The notes below the pieces were generated by a model. It was not told the DNA's origin. It saw only the letters and a program-made list of their open reading frames with translations, and ran no database searches. A stretch of DNA of 64,000 nucleotides, taken from assembly GCA_020152595.1 (NCBI GenBank), contig JAIGNY010002010.1, positions 124,001-188,000 on the forward strand, written 5' to 3'. The position numbers and the translations under genes were made by a program. Each line of letters begins with the position of its first letter. The stretch's first letter is position 1. Below are positions 30,601 to 37,335 of the stretch, piece after piece. The stretch comes from Chiridota heheva. Its lineage: Eukaryota > Echinodermata > Holothuroidea > Apodida > Chiridotidae.

Positions 30601-33600
30601 GATTAAGTTAGAAACTTATTTTGGCATTTGCGTAACATTTTGTTCATAAAAGATCATTTCTTGGGAGAAGCGTATTTTAAGTGGAAAATCCTGTTCAACT
30701 ATGATATTTTTTAAGTGGGCCTATTCTATTAAAAATGAGCATTTTTCTTTAATATTGGATACATTTCATATCTATTAAATATGGTCAATAAGATTGAAAT
30801 ATCTATCACATTTTAGATACCCCCCCTTCCTTCAATTTTCTTTTCATTGTTAATTTCAGATGCACTACACATGGTGTAGCATGAGTTACCGAGAGATGCA
30901 TGATTTAGTTTAATTACAAATTGTTTGCAATTTAATTGATGCCACTAATTATTTTTCTTCTATTTATATAGTGCCTTATGTTTGTTTGTTTGTTTGATGA
31001 GGGCTTAACAGCACCACGACAACGAGGGTCAAATTGTGCCTGAGAGGTCAGATCATTCTAGAGGTAGGAAGGAGCTTAAGTATAAATAAGAATTTCAATT
31101 ATAAACACTATTCACCACCTAATAATGACCATTTGAAAACTGTGGCACAAGTTACCAGTAGCACGAATAACCAGTAGCACGCATTACCAATGTAGCACGA
31201 GCCACCAATGTAGCACGATCGAGTTACCAATGTAGCACGAGTTACCAATGTACAGTAGCACGAATACCATAGTCCTCTTTCCCCTACCAGCAAAGGATAC
31301 ACAGTTATTGCAAACCTCACTTAGCTACTATAAAGAGCTATCTAATGCAGATATGAATAAGCATTTATGTGATCATGTAAGCAACTTTCTAGTGATGCCT
31401 GAGACATGTGATAGGCATGTGATAGGCATGTAATAGGCACAACTTCAGATGTGACATTGACACATATGAAAAGTAAAGTGATGCATATTATCCACTACAG
31501 CTATTCCAGCTTTTACAATCCAACCAAAGAAAAGGTAAAGTTGCTGTTTTTCTACTCTTTATATTAATATTATGCAATAAGCAATTATTTTTTTGTTTAA
31601 ATGACAATAGATTTGTGAAAATTGGTTATCTACCTACTGTGGTGTAGCGGTTATCATACCTGTCTACAGACCACGAGGCCCTGGGTTCAAGCCTGGGTTG
31701 GGTAGACATGCCAGTGTACCACAACTGGTTATCAAAGGCCGTGGACATTGACTTGGTTGTCGATGTTATGTCTGTCCGCACGTCGTCATTGACCTGTGTT
31801 TCGTCTGGGTCGATTTAGCGTTTAAGTAATAGCATTACTATCATAACCGACACGCAGGCTTAATGAACCCGTCATTGTAATTGTGTGTTCACTCGTCGTC
31901 GTCGTAAATTGCTTAAATGTTGCTGAGCAGTTATGTAATGAAGAGAGTCATACATGATAGTACACAATGCAGTACTTGGTTTGGCTCATTGACATATAGT
32001 GTATGTACTAAGTATTGTGCCTGCAAACTTGAACTTTAATATTATTGAACTATTGCTATATTGTTATCTTGATCTGTGTTTCTATGAGAGTTAAAGGTCT
32101 TGGGTTGTTTGGTTTTGCTGGGAATGGTGGGGGAGGGGGGGGAGTGGTGGGGAGTGGGTCAACTTAATGTTTTATGTTCTAAACTTTCTGTAAGCAAATA
32201 CTGACAAAATTGAGGCAGCAGCAACATTGCTAAAGGAATATTCCCATGTATATGCATTCATTCATATATAATATAGACCATTTTAAAAACAAATTATTGG
32301 TAACAAATTATGAAAATATCATATTTTATTCAAAAGTTACACCAATTTAAAAGTAGCAACATTTTTTTTTAAATGCACTTAACAGGAAATGACCTACAGT
32401 ATAGCTTGATGGTGACAGGGACACAATTCAGCAAAATTCTTATGTATTTCTTATATATTCTAATTACATTTTTATCTTATCAAAAGAACATTTTGGAGGT
32501 TCTTGTTTAGTTCGGTTTGTAACACCGATCGGGGGACTCAGTAAGTACCCCGATCGAGAGACTCAAGCATGTGCACTAAGCCTACAGTGATATATAAGCT
32601 GCCATTTTTATTGTAAAGTTTCAGTCATAGACGTTTATCGAACGTTTCATTCAACGTTTTGTAACTGTCACGATCCAACCGGGTCCAATGAAATGCTCAG
32701 GGTCCTTGGTCCAGCCTCTTAGCCAGATTTTACTTCAGGGCGCCTATCGCTTCTTCTCCGGACCTAGTTGAATACGCTTTAATTTGCTGCCACCAGCGAA
32801 TGTCCTGACCAATCAAATCCCAGAACACTCGACTTTCAGAAATTGTGATGTATACACAGAAATGTGAATAGTTCCGTCAACAATAAAACACTAACTCAAC
32901 TTTGTATGTTCTATGACTATATTATTCTGGATACTCCTCACGATAATAACGGATAGAAAATACATGTATATAGACGATATTTCCTACAACAAGATGCAAG
33001 TAAAATACTTCACTATTCTTTAATATGAAGGATTACACTGTGTAATAACTACAATATTACAGGAGTAAATCTTCTAACTCCTGGAGTCAAACTGTCCCAA
33101 ATATTCTATCTCAATATACGATTGAGAACCAAGGAGTATAACTTCACTCAATAGAATACAAACAAATCCCTCTAAACTTCGCAAAGTTGTTGACAAGATT
33201 TCGATATACTTTGGTGACTAGTTTCAGACTGAATTTACCATCCTCTGTTTGAGGTATTTATAATAATCCACTCTTATGTTTTCTCTACATTAAAACAATT
33301 AAACTTTCCTGTCCTAACTACTTCCTCTCTTAACTTCCTCTCTTAACTTCCTGCCTAACTTCCTGTCTGACTTCCTGTCTGACTTCCTGCCTGACTTCCT
33401 GCCTGACTTCCTGCCTGACTTCCTGCCTAACTTCCTGCCTAACTTCCTGCCTGACTTCCTGCCTAACTTCCTGCCTAACTTCCTGCCTAACTTCCTGCCT
33501 GACTTCCTGTCTGACTTCCTGCAACCTTGATACAACTTCCTGCAAGATCACCGAGAAAACCTCTAGACACAGCAAGGTCAACTCTTGAAAACACTGCTTG

Positions 33601-36600
33601 CAAACACCCCCCAGAATCACAGCATGTACACGTTCCTGTCTTAAGGACACCCATCCCCAACAAAACATGGATCAAAGCGACATGTAAAACCTCCTGACAG
33701 TAACAAAGTTTGCTTTGTTCATGTTCATGTTCAATTTTGCGAAAGTAAAACAACTTCGTTACTATCACGCACGTATTGCTAAATGATTTTTTCAAATCCT
33801 CAAGTTATTTCTCATAATTTCAGAAAACCTTGTTAAAGCGCGCGACTGCCTTACGGTAAGACATAATAAGAATTCATCACTTTTCTTCAAATTTCTTAAA
33901 AACTGCACAGTGAATTCTAAAAGCGCACGATGAAAAGATAATTTGTATGCCCCTATTTCAAATCGTGAAGAAAAATTTGACCCCTTCACAGTGGTTGAGT
34001 TTCCTGCGCTCAAAATGTGTCTGATTCTGATGTTATTCCTATACAAACTTTAAATTTTGATAGATGCATTGTGGGATACTTCTGTAAAGGATCTCCTGAT
34101 CGGGAAAACAAAACTGTTCTCCCAATCGGAGGTACAAACCGGACTGTTATTAGTATAGTGGGGAAGGGGGGGAGGGGGGAGGGGGATATGGATAACTAAA
34201 TAATAAGCATATACTTGTTTTCATCTTCATTAATAATTTCAGTAGAAAAAAAGTCCAATTTTTATTTTAAAGAAAAACAACAGATTTCCTTGAAAGTTTC
34301 GATTTTTCCATTTACTGTGTTTTTACTTAATGAAAATTAAATCTTTAATAAAATTTAAATTAAAAAAAAAAAAAAGGTATTAAAGTTTCTTTCACCAATC
34401 TTGTTTTTAGTATTTCTGTAATTTTAAAAATCACGGGAATATTCCTTTAAAATAGGACAGTTCACAAGAGCACCCTTGTAATTTTTTATTTACTTCTATG
34501 ATTTTTCTAAATAATAGAAGTAATAATAATAATAATGATAATCAATCTATAATGATAATAATAATAACAAAACAACAATATGATACTGATGGTGTAAACA
34601 AAATGATAATCAAAATTTAAAATCAAAATTGAGTCATGAAAGTTTTCTATTATTATAGTTATATTTCACTATTATTTTTTTCATTATTCATGATTAATAT
34701 TATTGATAATTGATAAAGTTACATAATTGTTTCTTTATTACAGAAAAATAACTGACTCCAGCAGAGAAGCAAAAGCGGTATCGAGAAAAGAAGAAAGCTT
34801 TATGAAGATATGATGAATACAAAAACGCAATGCATCACATTCTAGAAAATATCGTGGCAAGAAAAAGAATGAAATAAATAAAATATCTACTTCAACAAAA
34901 AAGGAAGAGAAACTTGCTGAAATAAGAAATAAGACCACACAACGCACAAAAAAAGTGCCGCAATGTGAAGAAACAAAGAAAAGCAGAAGCTGCAGGAAGT
35001 GAAAAACTCCAAAGTGAATTTTGTGCAAGAGTGGAATATTAAACAAGGCTCTCCCTGAAACCCCTCTCAGACGGCGCAAAATTGGCCAAAATCTGTTTAA
35101 TGAATTTTGTGGTGGAACTCCCTCCCCTGTAAAGACCACCCACCCAGTACCTAATGTATTAAGTGATAAGACTGTTCAGTTAGAGAAAAACTTTCATCAA
35201 TGAGACCACATTAATTGGCAAGCACCACGCAGAAAGGATTATGTAACAATCCACAGTGAGAAAGGTGTGAGAAAAAAGGTAAATGACCTCTTCAATTCTT
35301 GAAACATCAAAATTGTTTTGTGGTGAATATCCAGTGGCCAAAGTTGGCAAAAATAAATTTACAGAACTGCGTCCCAAACATATGTTACTTAGTTGTAAAC
35401 TTCATCACAATGTGTGTCTCTGCAAGTACCACAAAAACTTTATATTTGCTGTTGAAGCTTTTCACAAAGCAAATCCCAGTTTCCTACTTACACCCATGAG
35501 TTGCCTGAAATGGTTCTTTGTACCTCCCCTACAAGAAAGTGTTGGTTGAATTTGTGTGAAAAAGTCCCAAAATCCACAGGGATTGAAGAATAGATAGTTT
35601 TGAAGATGCCAGTGAAGCATCAAACACCCAGTATACATTATAGGTTTCATGAACAAATTTAGGTAAAACAAGCACATGTCTCCTATCAACTGTTGAATGT
35701 TCAAGTTACCTGTTGTAATTAAGCCTTAATATGAATTGGTGTTGTTTGTACATAGATTTAATCAATTCATCAGCATGCTGTGTAAATATCATTACTACAA
35801 TTTATCAAAATATCTGCCGTAGGCGGATTTACATCTGCCGTAGGCGGATTTTAGAAAGCTTAATCTTGCTGCATGTCAAAAAATACAATCATTTGTGTGA
35901 TACTAGCTCTGTCTAAACTTTCCGCTCCACTGATTCAATGAAAGGATCTATTGTTAACCAGCAAGTGCAGTGTATTTGCTTGTCTTATTAGTTCAGGGTG
36001 ATGAAGCAGAAAGCTCACTGAGCAACAATAGTTGGCTGTTTAAAATATTTAGAGCTAAATGATTCGTCTGCAGAGAGCATGCATGACTAACTTTAATTGA
36101 AATTTTTGAAGAAATATTTTCAGCACAGAGCCTAACGGCCTTTACTCCTCATGAGTTATTTGGGAATTGTTATCAAGAAAATTTGATATTTACATGAAGT
36201 AGAACAACACCATGAATTTAAAAGAACTAAACAGGATGGTAACAATGCATTGTGTACTATGCATGTAGGGCCTACATGATACATGCACTATTTTGATGTT
36301 ATTTGTTTAAGATTGAGTTATTTCATCATTTTACCAGTTGTTTGAATAAATAAAATAGAAATACCATTCTGCATACGACCAAACAAACCAAGAAACATTG
36401 ACATGTGGTAGAACTATACCATTCGACTTATGGCAGAACAAACCATAGTTACAGCGGGCACGAAGTTACCAATTACCGTGGAGTTACCATGGAGTTACCG
36501 TAGCACGAAAGTTACCGTAGCACAAGTTACTATGTTTTTTTTAAAGCCAATGTAAAACTATGAGGGACAAATGTTATTAATTATTTTCCCTCAAAGTTTC

Positions 36601-37265
36601 TTCAGGTGGTATAATATAAATACCTTTCCTGATTCAGATTTACTACTTTTTTGACATATCCCATGGTTTTTAAGACACAAAATCGCAGGACAAAGTATGA
36701 CAGAATACATAAAGACTGAGGAATCTGAGACTATGACATCACAGCTAGTCTGATTTCAGTCATTTCTACACAAATGATACCAAACTTTAAACTTAGATAC
36801 TCCTTAAGGGAATAAGATTTTTGAATGTTTTCTTCACTATAATTGTTTTTTTTGTTTTTGTTTTTTTTAAGCCCTCTTTCATATAAGATAGACTTGCTTG
36901 ACCCTTGAACTAATCCTTTAAGTAATGTTGAATTCAATTTCAAATGTTGTAAATGAGACCAGACAGTACACAGTGCACTTGCCATATTTCCAATATCTTC
37001 AAAAACTAATCAACTTAAATTCTATAAAATAAAATTTCTGACAATTGATTATCCTCATATGCTCTGTGTGTGAGACACTTAAATATAGTAAAGCTCCAAA
37101 AAAATAACATCACAAGAATATTTGTTTACTTACATATTTTTGTACATACGCCTCCCATCAATAATCTGCTGGTTCTGTAGTCTTGTTTTGACCAGATCTA
37201 TCGGGAATATACATGTAACTCCAGCTATCCCAGCTACTGCACCATTTACTATTTTGGATGGCAAA
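2653..37265 (-). CDS. SLC25A22: mitochondrial glutamate carrier (SLC25A22/SLC25A18-like), six spliced exons, 5' exon missing
   Basis: Joining 37265-37134, 21619-21470, 18356-18241, 7307-7105, 3477-3378 and 2885-2653 (minus strand) gives 934 nt of uninterrupted reading frame ending in TGA. The product has the three-fold mitochondrial carrier layout, with signatures PIDLVK, PMELLK and PMDVIK (the last split across an intron) and G-boxes [22 protein letters not shown] and [11 protein letters not shown]. The block [13 protein letters not shown] and the C-terminal APLFGIAQ-like stretch (here GPLFGIAQG) point to the glutamate carrier branch, which moves glutamate with a proton across the inner mitochondrial membrane. 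About 311 residues are visible; family members have roughly 315-325. Only the few N-terminal residues are missing, because the first exon seen starts at the third base of a codon just before LPSKIVNG. Introns are 15.5, 3.1, 10.9, 3.6 and 0.5 kb. SLC25A22 and SLC25A18 cannot be separated by eye, so the symbol is provisional. Confidence 0.93.
3378..3477 (-). CDS. SLC25A22: glutamate carrier exon E (third repeat, helix 5)
   Basis: This 100 bp exon starts after GGAATAG and ends before GTAGGT. It encodes [20 protein letters not shown] followed by PMD, the first half of the third carrier signature. The signature is completed in exon F (V-I-K), a split that fixes both splice sites. Confidence 0.92.
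3590..3800. repeat. dispersed SINE-like repeat fragment
   Basis: The stretch carries the motif GCAAAGTGTCTTGCGCAA, which recurs as AGTAAAGTGTCTTGCTCAAG near 52980, followed in both places by a segment ending in CACTGCACCTC or AACTGCACCTC. It runs into GTTTGTTTGATGATGGCTTA, also found near 30985 and, more weakly, near 41395 and 56585. This indicates a dispersed interspersed repeat. Confidence 0.5.
4360..6145. repeat. satellite-like tandem array, unit about 300-450 bp
   Basis: Degenerate units share markers such as GCAGCATTTTAAACTCAAAA (near 4717, 5480 and 5783, with variants at 4865, 5170 and 6045), CTATAGTTATGGAATGGTA and TTTCAGAAGTTATTTCAGTG. About six units are visible, with internal deletions giving uneven spacing. 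The array lies wholly within the intron between exons D and E. Upstream sequence (4000-4360) contains a GT-rich tract at 4120-4150 and looks repetitive but does not share the unit. Confidence 0.85.
6564..6756. repeat. (ATT)n/(ATA)n compound microsatellite
   Basis: An ATT run switches at about 6620 to an ATA/ATG run, so the two halves are roughly inverted and could form a hairpin. The open frames in it (poly-Ile, poly-Asn) are repeat artefacts. Confidence 0.95.
7105..7307 (-). CDS. SLC25A22: glutamate carrier exon D (second repeat to start of third)
   Basis: This 203 bp exon starts after TTACACAG and ends before GTAAGT. It encodes a stretch ending [20 protein letters not shown] then [16 protein letters not shown]. 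The G-box and the RD.PFS..YFPLFA segment (helix 4) are hallmarks of SLC25A22/A18 and the related SLC25A12/13 carriers. Its acceptor lies about 140 bp from a 1.4 kb 16-bp minisatellite in the preceding intron. Confidence 0.94.
7448..8834. repeat. 16-bp minisatellite, about 86 copies
   Basis: The unit GATGTGTTGCTGCATG repeats head to tail, with blocks of a GCAGGG variant, a few ATAAAT units and a rare GGTTGT variant at 7929, 8201, 8441 and 8769 that reveals a higher-order period of about 240-272 bp. One 8-bp slip occurs near 8695. Because the unit has no stop in any frame and 16 is not divisible by 3, all six frames stay open for long distances. It lies in the intron upstream of exon D. Confidence 0.97.
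9541..11004. repeat. minisatellite of about 18/28-bp units
   Basis: The core ACTGAACCAAATTACCTTAG alternates with an optional GAACTGAGA insert, giving mixed 18- and 28-bp units over nearly 1.5 kb in the same intron. Variants AAATGAGA and CTAAGA are interspersed. No coding potential is apparent. Confidence 0.95.
11005..12153. other. intronic sequence, nothing recognised
   Basis: The stretch is A/T-rich with a few short open frames lacking known motifs. A cluster of ACTGTTCC and GGAACAGT words occurs at 11711-11780. I cannot assign it. Confidence 0.4.
12154..12740 (-). pseudogene. LINE (non-LTR retrotransposon) ORF2 3' fragment, decayed
   Basis: On the minus strand the stretch reads, across frameshifts, [15 protein letters not shown] near 12550 and then [10 protein letters not shown]..., [19 protein letters not shown] and [11 protein letters not shown] down to a stop at 12154. 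The LLYG.E.W block after the reverse transcriptase and the C-terminal G-VLR...RGR..TW-like...DR..W pattern are familiar from RTE-like and related LINEs. Only the 3' end of ORF2 remains, with several frame breaks, which is usual for 5'-truncated insertions. The clade cannot be named by eye. Confidence 0.75.
12741..15824. other. intronic sequence, nothing firm recognised
   Basis: I see no gene or array. The part at 14580-14765 is richer in short palindromes and CpG-containing words (TGCATGCACT-like words, GCGGCGGACAAGCGCCG) than its surroundings but has no recognisable identity. Confidence 0.4.
15830..17200. repeat. nested tandem duplications, units about 190 and 490 bp
   Basis: A unit of about 190 bp beginning near TTATATAGTTTAGTTTTATG is present twice (15836 and 16036). 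A larger unit of about 490 bp is marked by TGTTTTTTGCC followed by AGCAATGTTTATGAG at 16190, 16690 and 17180, with CAGCATTTGATAAATAT at 16407 and 16934. Copies are divergent, so the duplications are old. Confidence 0.8.
17283..17790 (+). repeat. SINE-like element with tRNA-like head (family 1)
   Basis: The head contains a plausible pol III A box (TGGCTCACTAGTTGTAAG, 17292 on) and B box (GGGTTTGATTCCTGG, 17335 on). From about 17394 to 17790 it matches, inverted, the stretch 51210-50812 inside the large transposon, where the head is missing. A 5'-truncated second copy is what LINE-driven SINE insertion predicts. No target duplication was identified. Confidence 0.6.
18241..18356 (-). CDS. SLC25A22: glutamate carrier exon C (second carrier repeat, helix 3)
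   Basis: This 116 bp exon starts after ACAG and ends before GTACAA. It encodes [20 protein letters not shown] followed by [15 protein letters not shown], the second carrier signature. The PME variant of the signature and the following KIQLQDAGR are shared by known glutamate carriers. It ends with one base of a Val codon. Confidence 0.94.
18766..19334. mobile_element. 569-bp non-autonomous derivative of the 7.7 kb transposon
   Basis: The left end AAAGGAGACATAAAGTCTAA and right end GACTTGATGTCTCCTTT match the ends of 43714-51419. The first about 130 bp follow the long element's left arm (CTTATTCCTATCT, then GGCTGCCATTTT). The middle (TATTGTGCATGACA, TTTCCCCAATA) and the last about 130 bp follow its right arm. 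It is therefore an internal-deletion product, not just a look-alike. It lies in the intron between carrier exons B and C. Confidence 0.85.
19405..19620 (+). repeat. tRNA-headed SINE (family 2), copy 1
   Basis: The A box TGTAGTGGTTAGTGC (19423) and B box GGGTTCGAATCCCGG (19460) are near-perfect, and the head resembles a tRNA. The following core TTATCAAAGGCCGTGG (19506) recurs in the copy at 31625. A CTATG short repeat tail lies at 19574-19592. The acceptor stem pairs poorly, so this is a SINE head rather than a working tRNA gene. Confidence 0.75.
20320..21340. repeat. satellite-like tandem array, unit about 290 bp
   Basis: Units share TCATTAATATGCAT-like, CTATCTGTGTACCACATATG and CTTGAGATATCGTGTTTACA, with a half-unit CCCGCCCACTATGCAT at 20767 and 21059. 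About three and a half units are present. A related array with a shorter period is at 29936-30545. Confidence 0.85.
21470..21619 (-). CDS. SLC25A22: glutamate carrier exon B (first repeat, matrix loop and helix 2)
   Basis: This 150 bp exon starts after CTAG and ends before GTTAGT, a non-consensus but valid GT donor. It encodes [20 protein letters not shown] and then [20 protein letters not shown]. The EG..GLY.G motif and TPEK stretch are characteristic of the glutamate carrier branch. Phases match exons A and C exactly. Confidence 0.94.
22142..22400. mobile_element. foldback (MITE-like) element, copy 2, truncated
   Basis: It begins AAAGGATTAGTTCAGTGGTC and continues with a stretch close to 1960-2050 (GAAAGAGGACT, AAACAAAATGG). 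The matching inverted right half is not clear, so the copy seems truncated or diverged. Confidence 0.5.
22430..23090. repeat. satellite-like tandem array, unit about 165-200 bp, array 1
   Basis: Marker GTTATGCAAATAAGCTAATT recurs near 22590 and 22930, with variants near 22460 and 22795. Each is followed by GTATGCACACACAA and CAGTACCCCTATGCCA-like text. The same family forms the end of the window (63056-64000), 40 kb away. Confidence 0.85.
23455..24025. mobile_element. palindromic MITE family with AAAGGAATATTCCC ends, copy 1
   Basis: The left end GAAGGAATACTCCCATG and right end AATGGGAATATTTCTT are inverted. The internal text (TCATATCTCCTGAACGGAAT) parallels the CTTATTCCGTTTAGAAGTTA arm of the copy at 53172. 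Size is 571 bp. Confidence 0.65.
24895..25255. repeat. AGCTTG/CAAGCT-rich palindromic region with 20-bp tandem repeat
   Basis: From 25073 to 25222 a 20-bp unit (GCTAGCTTGTGCACACTAAT) repeats about seven times. The flanks at 24900-25060 and 25215-25255 hold many AAGCTT, AGCTTG and CAAGCT words in both orientations, so the whole stretch could fold on itself. No gene is apparent. Confidence 0.85.
25256..28004. other. intronic A/T-rich sequence, nothing firm recognised
   Basis: It holds short A and T tracts (26020-26145), a weak tRNA-like fragment (GTGGTCTAGCAGTTAGTGCC, 25898), and a short direct repeat of TAAAGTCTTA around 27390-27430. No exon or element ends were found. Confidence 0.4.
28259..28580. 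repeat. 19-bp minisatellite
   Basis: The unit CTGCAGTGGGTCTGATCGC or ...ATTGC repeats about twelve times, with degraded units on the left. It is bracketed by GAGTGTTCTCAC (28237) and its inverted form GTGAGAACACGC (28596), so it may sit inside a small inverted-repeat element. The minus-strand open frame across it is a repeat artefact. Confidence 0.9.
28780..29045. repeat. low-complexity G/C and A-tract region
   Basis: Homopurine and homopyrimidine runs (AAAAAA, CCCCCC, GGGGG) dominate, including two long A tracts at 28990-29009 and 29027-29040. It resembles the low-complexity stretch at 41930-42420. Overlapping open frames on both strands are compositional. Confidence 0.7.
29046..29935. other. 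intronic sequence, nothing recognised
   Basis: No repeat unit, splice-bounded exon or element end was identified. An 82-codon open frame at 29380-29628 has no familiar motif. Confidence 0.4.
29936..30545. repeat. satellite-like tandem array, unit about 160 bp
   Basis: Four units are marked by CTAATTAATATT-CATGACATCA, CATCTACAGACCAC and GATATCGTGTTTACAAGC-like words. Wording and order are close to half of the 290-bp unit at 20320-21340, so both arrays belong to one family. Confidence 0.85.
30870..31265. repeat. dispersed GTTACC-GTAGCACGA repeat cluster
   Basis: An 18-bp degenerate unit (GTTACCAATGTAGCACGA) is repeated at 31140-31265, with an isolated copy near 30880. The same motif reappears at 36450-36530. 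Between the motif copies lies the SINE-like GTTTGTTTGATGAGGGCTTA (30987). Confidence 0.7.
31625..31930 (+). repeat. tRNA-headed SINE (family 2), copy 2
   Basis: The A box GGTGTAGCGGTTATCATAC (31641) and B box GGGTTCAAGCC (31683) are followed by the shared core GGTTATCAAAGGCCGTGG (31727) and a long body containing several GTCG words. Only the core and the promoter logic match copy 1, so heads may come from different tRNAs. Confidence 0.7.
32508..34146. mobile_element. CAGT-ended element, copy 1 (nested), 1.6 kb
   Basis: The left end TAGTTCGGTTTGTA and right end TACAAACCGGACTG are inverted, both followed inward by a GATCGGGAGA-type motif. The last about 200 bp (GATAGATGCATTGTGGGATA, then CTCCTGATCGGG) match 38757-38940 in inverted orientation. 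Flanks TTGTT and TTATT could be a decayed 5 bp duplication. It carries the 12-bp minisatellite at 33322-33522 and no recognisable transposase. Confidence 0.7.
33322..33522. repeat. 12-bp minisatellite
   Basis: The unit CTTCCTGCCTGA or CTTCCTGCCTAA repeats about sixteen times. With a 12-bp unit the minus-strand frames read as endless GRKS or QEVR repeats, which is not evidence of a protein. It lies inside the nested CAGT-ended element. Confidence 0.95.
34747..35560 (+). pseudogene. decayed transposon-associated protein (basic N-terminus, Cys-rich core)
   Basis: Several frames together read [16 protein letters not shown], then [25 protein letters not shown], a stretch [20 protein letters not shown], and finally [20 protein letters not shown] with a following [15 protein letters not shown]. 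The order (lysine/arginine-rich start, WQAP.R.D.VT, then a LRP..VLLS...HNVC.C..H.NF block) is that of a recurrent uncharacterised protein family found next to repeats in many invertebrate genomes, as I recall it. At least two in-frame stops and several frameshifts break it. The catalytic nature of the family is unknown to me, so no function is assigned. Confidence 0.65.
35561..36440. other. intronic sequence with a short palindromic duplication
   Basis: ATCTGCCGTAGGCGGATTT occurs twice in tandem at 35812-35851. Otherwise nothing was recognised. Confidence 0.5.
36450..36530. repeat. GTTACC-GTAGCACGA repeat cluster, second site
   Basis: AGTTACCGTAGCACGA and close variants occur four to five times in 80 bp, in the same orientation as the cluster at 31140-31265. 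Confidence 0.7.
36600..36922. mobile_element. foldback (MITE-like) element, copy 3
   Basis: It matches 2200-2440 closely (GACAGAATACATAAAGACTG, TCAGTCATTTCTACACAAAT) and ends with TTGAACTAATCCTTTAA, the inverse of the start of copy 2. The left half is missing or diverged. Confidence 0.65.
37134..37265 (-). CDS. SLC25A22: glutamate carrier exon A (first carrier repeat, helix 1)
   Basis: This 132 bp exon opens after a pyrimidine-rich ACAG acceptor and ends before GTAAGT. It encodes [20 protein letters not shown] followed by [13 protein letters not shown], the first transmembrane helix and first PX[D/E]XX[K/R] signature. It starts in phase 2 (one base completes an upstream codon) and ends with two bases of an Ile codon completed by exon B. 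The preceding exon, which should carry the start codon and only a handful of residues, was not located. Confidence 0.93.
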
Positions 37266-37335
37266 CTGTGAAAGAAAACGTTGACAATTGATGTTAATTT
37301 CTGAAATGATACACAAATGAAGGGTTTAGAAGCTA

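Larger units (their letters stand above)
32232..34448. mobile_element. AAAGGAATATTCCC MITE, copy 2, interrupted by a second element
   Basis: The ends AAAGGAATATTCCCATG (32232) and CACGGGAATATTCCTTT (ending 34448) are inverted. About 590 bp remain after subtracting the insertion at 32508-34146, close to the size of copies 1 and 3. Internal words such as TTCTTATGTATTTCTTATAT (32438) have a counterpart in copy 3 (53370-53390). Confidence 0.75.

Noticed and set aside
33314..33668. GRKS and QEVR repeat proteins
   Set aside because: A 12-bp minisatellite read in different frames; no flanking gene structure.
35283..35549. Independent 88-codon gene
   Set aside because: It is the least damaged block of the pseudogene 34747-35560; upstream and downstream blocks of the same protein lie in other frames.
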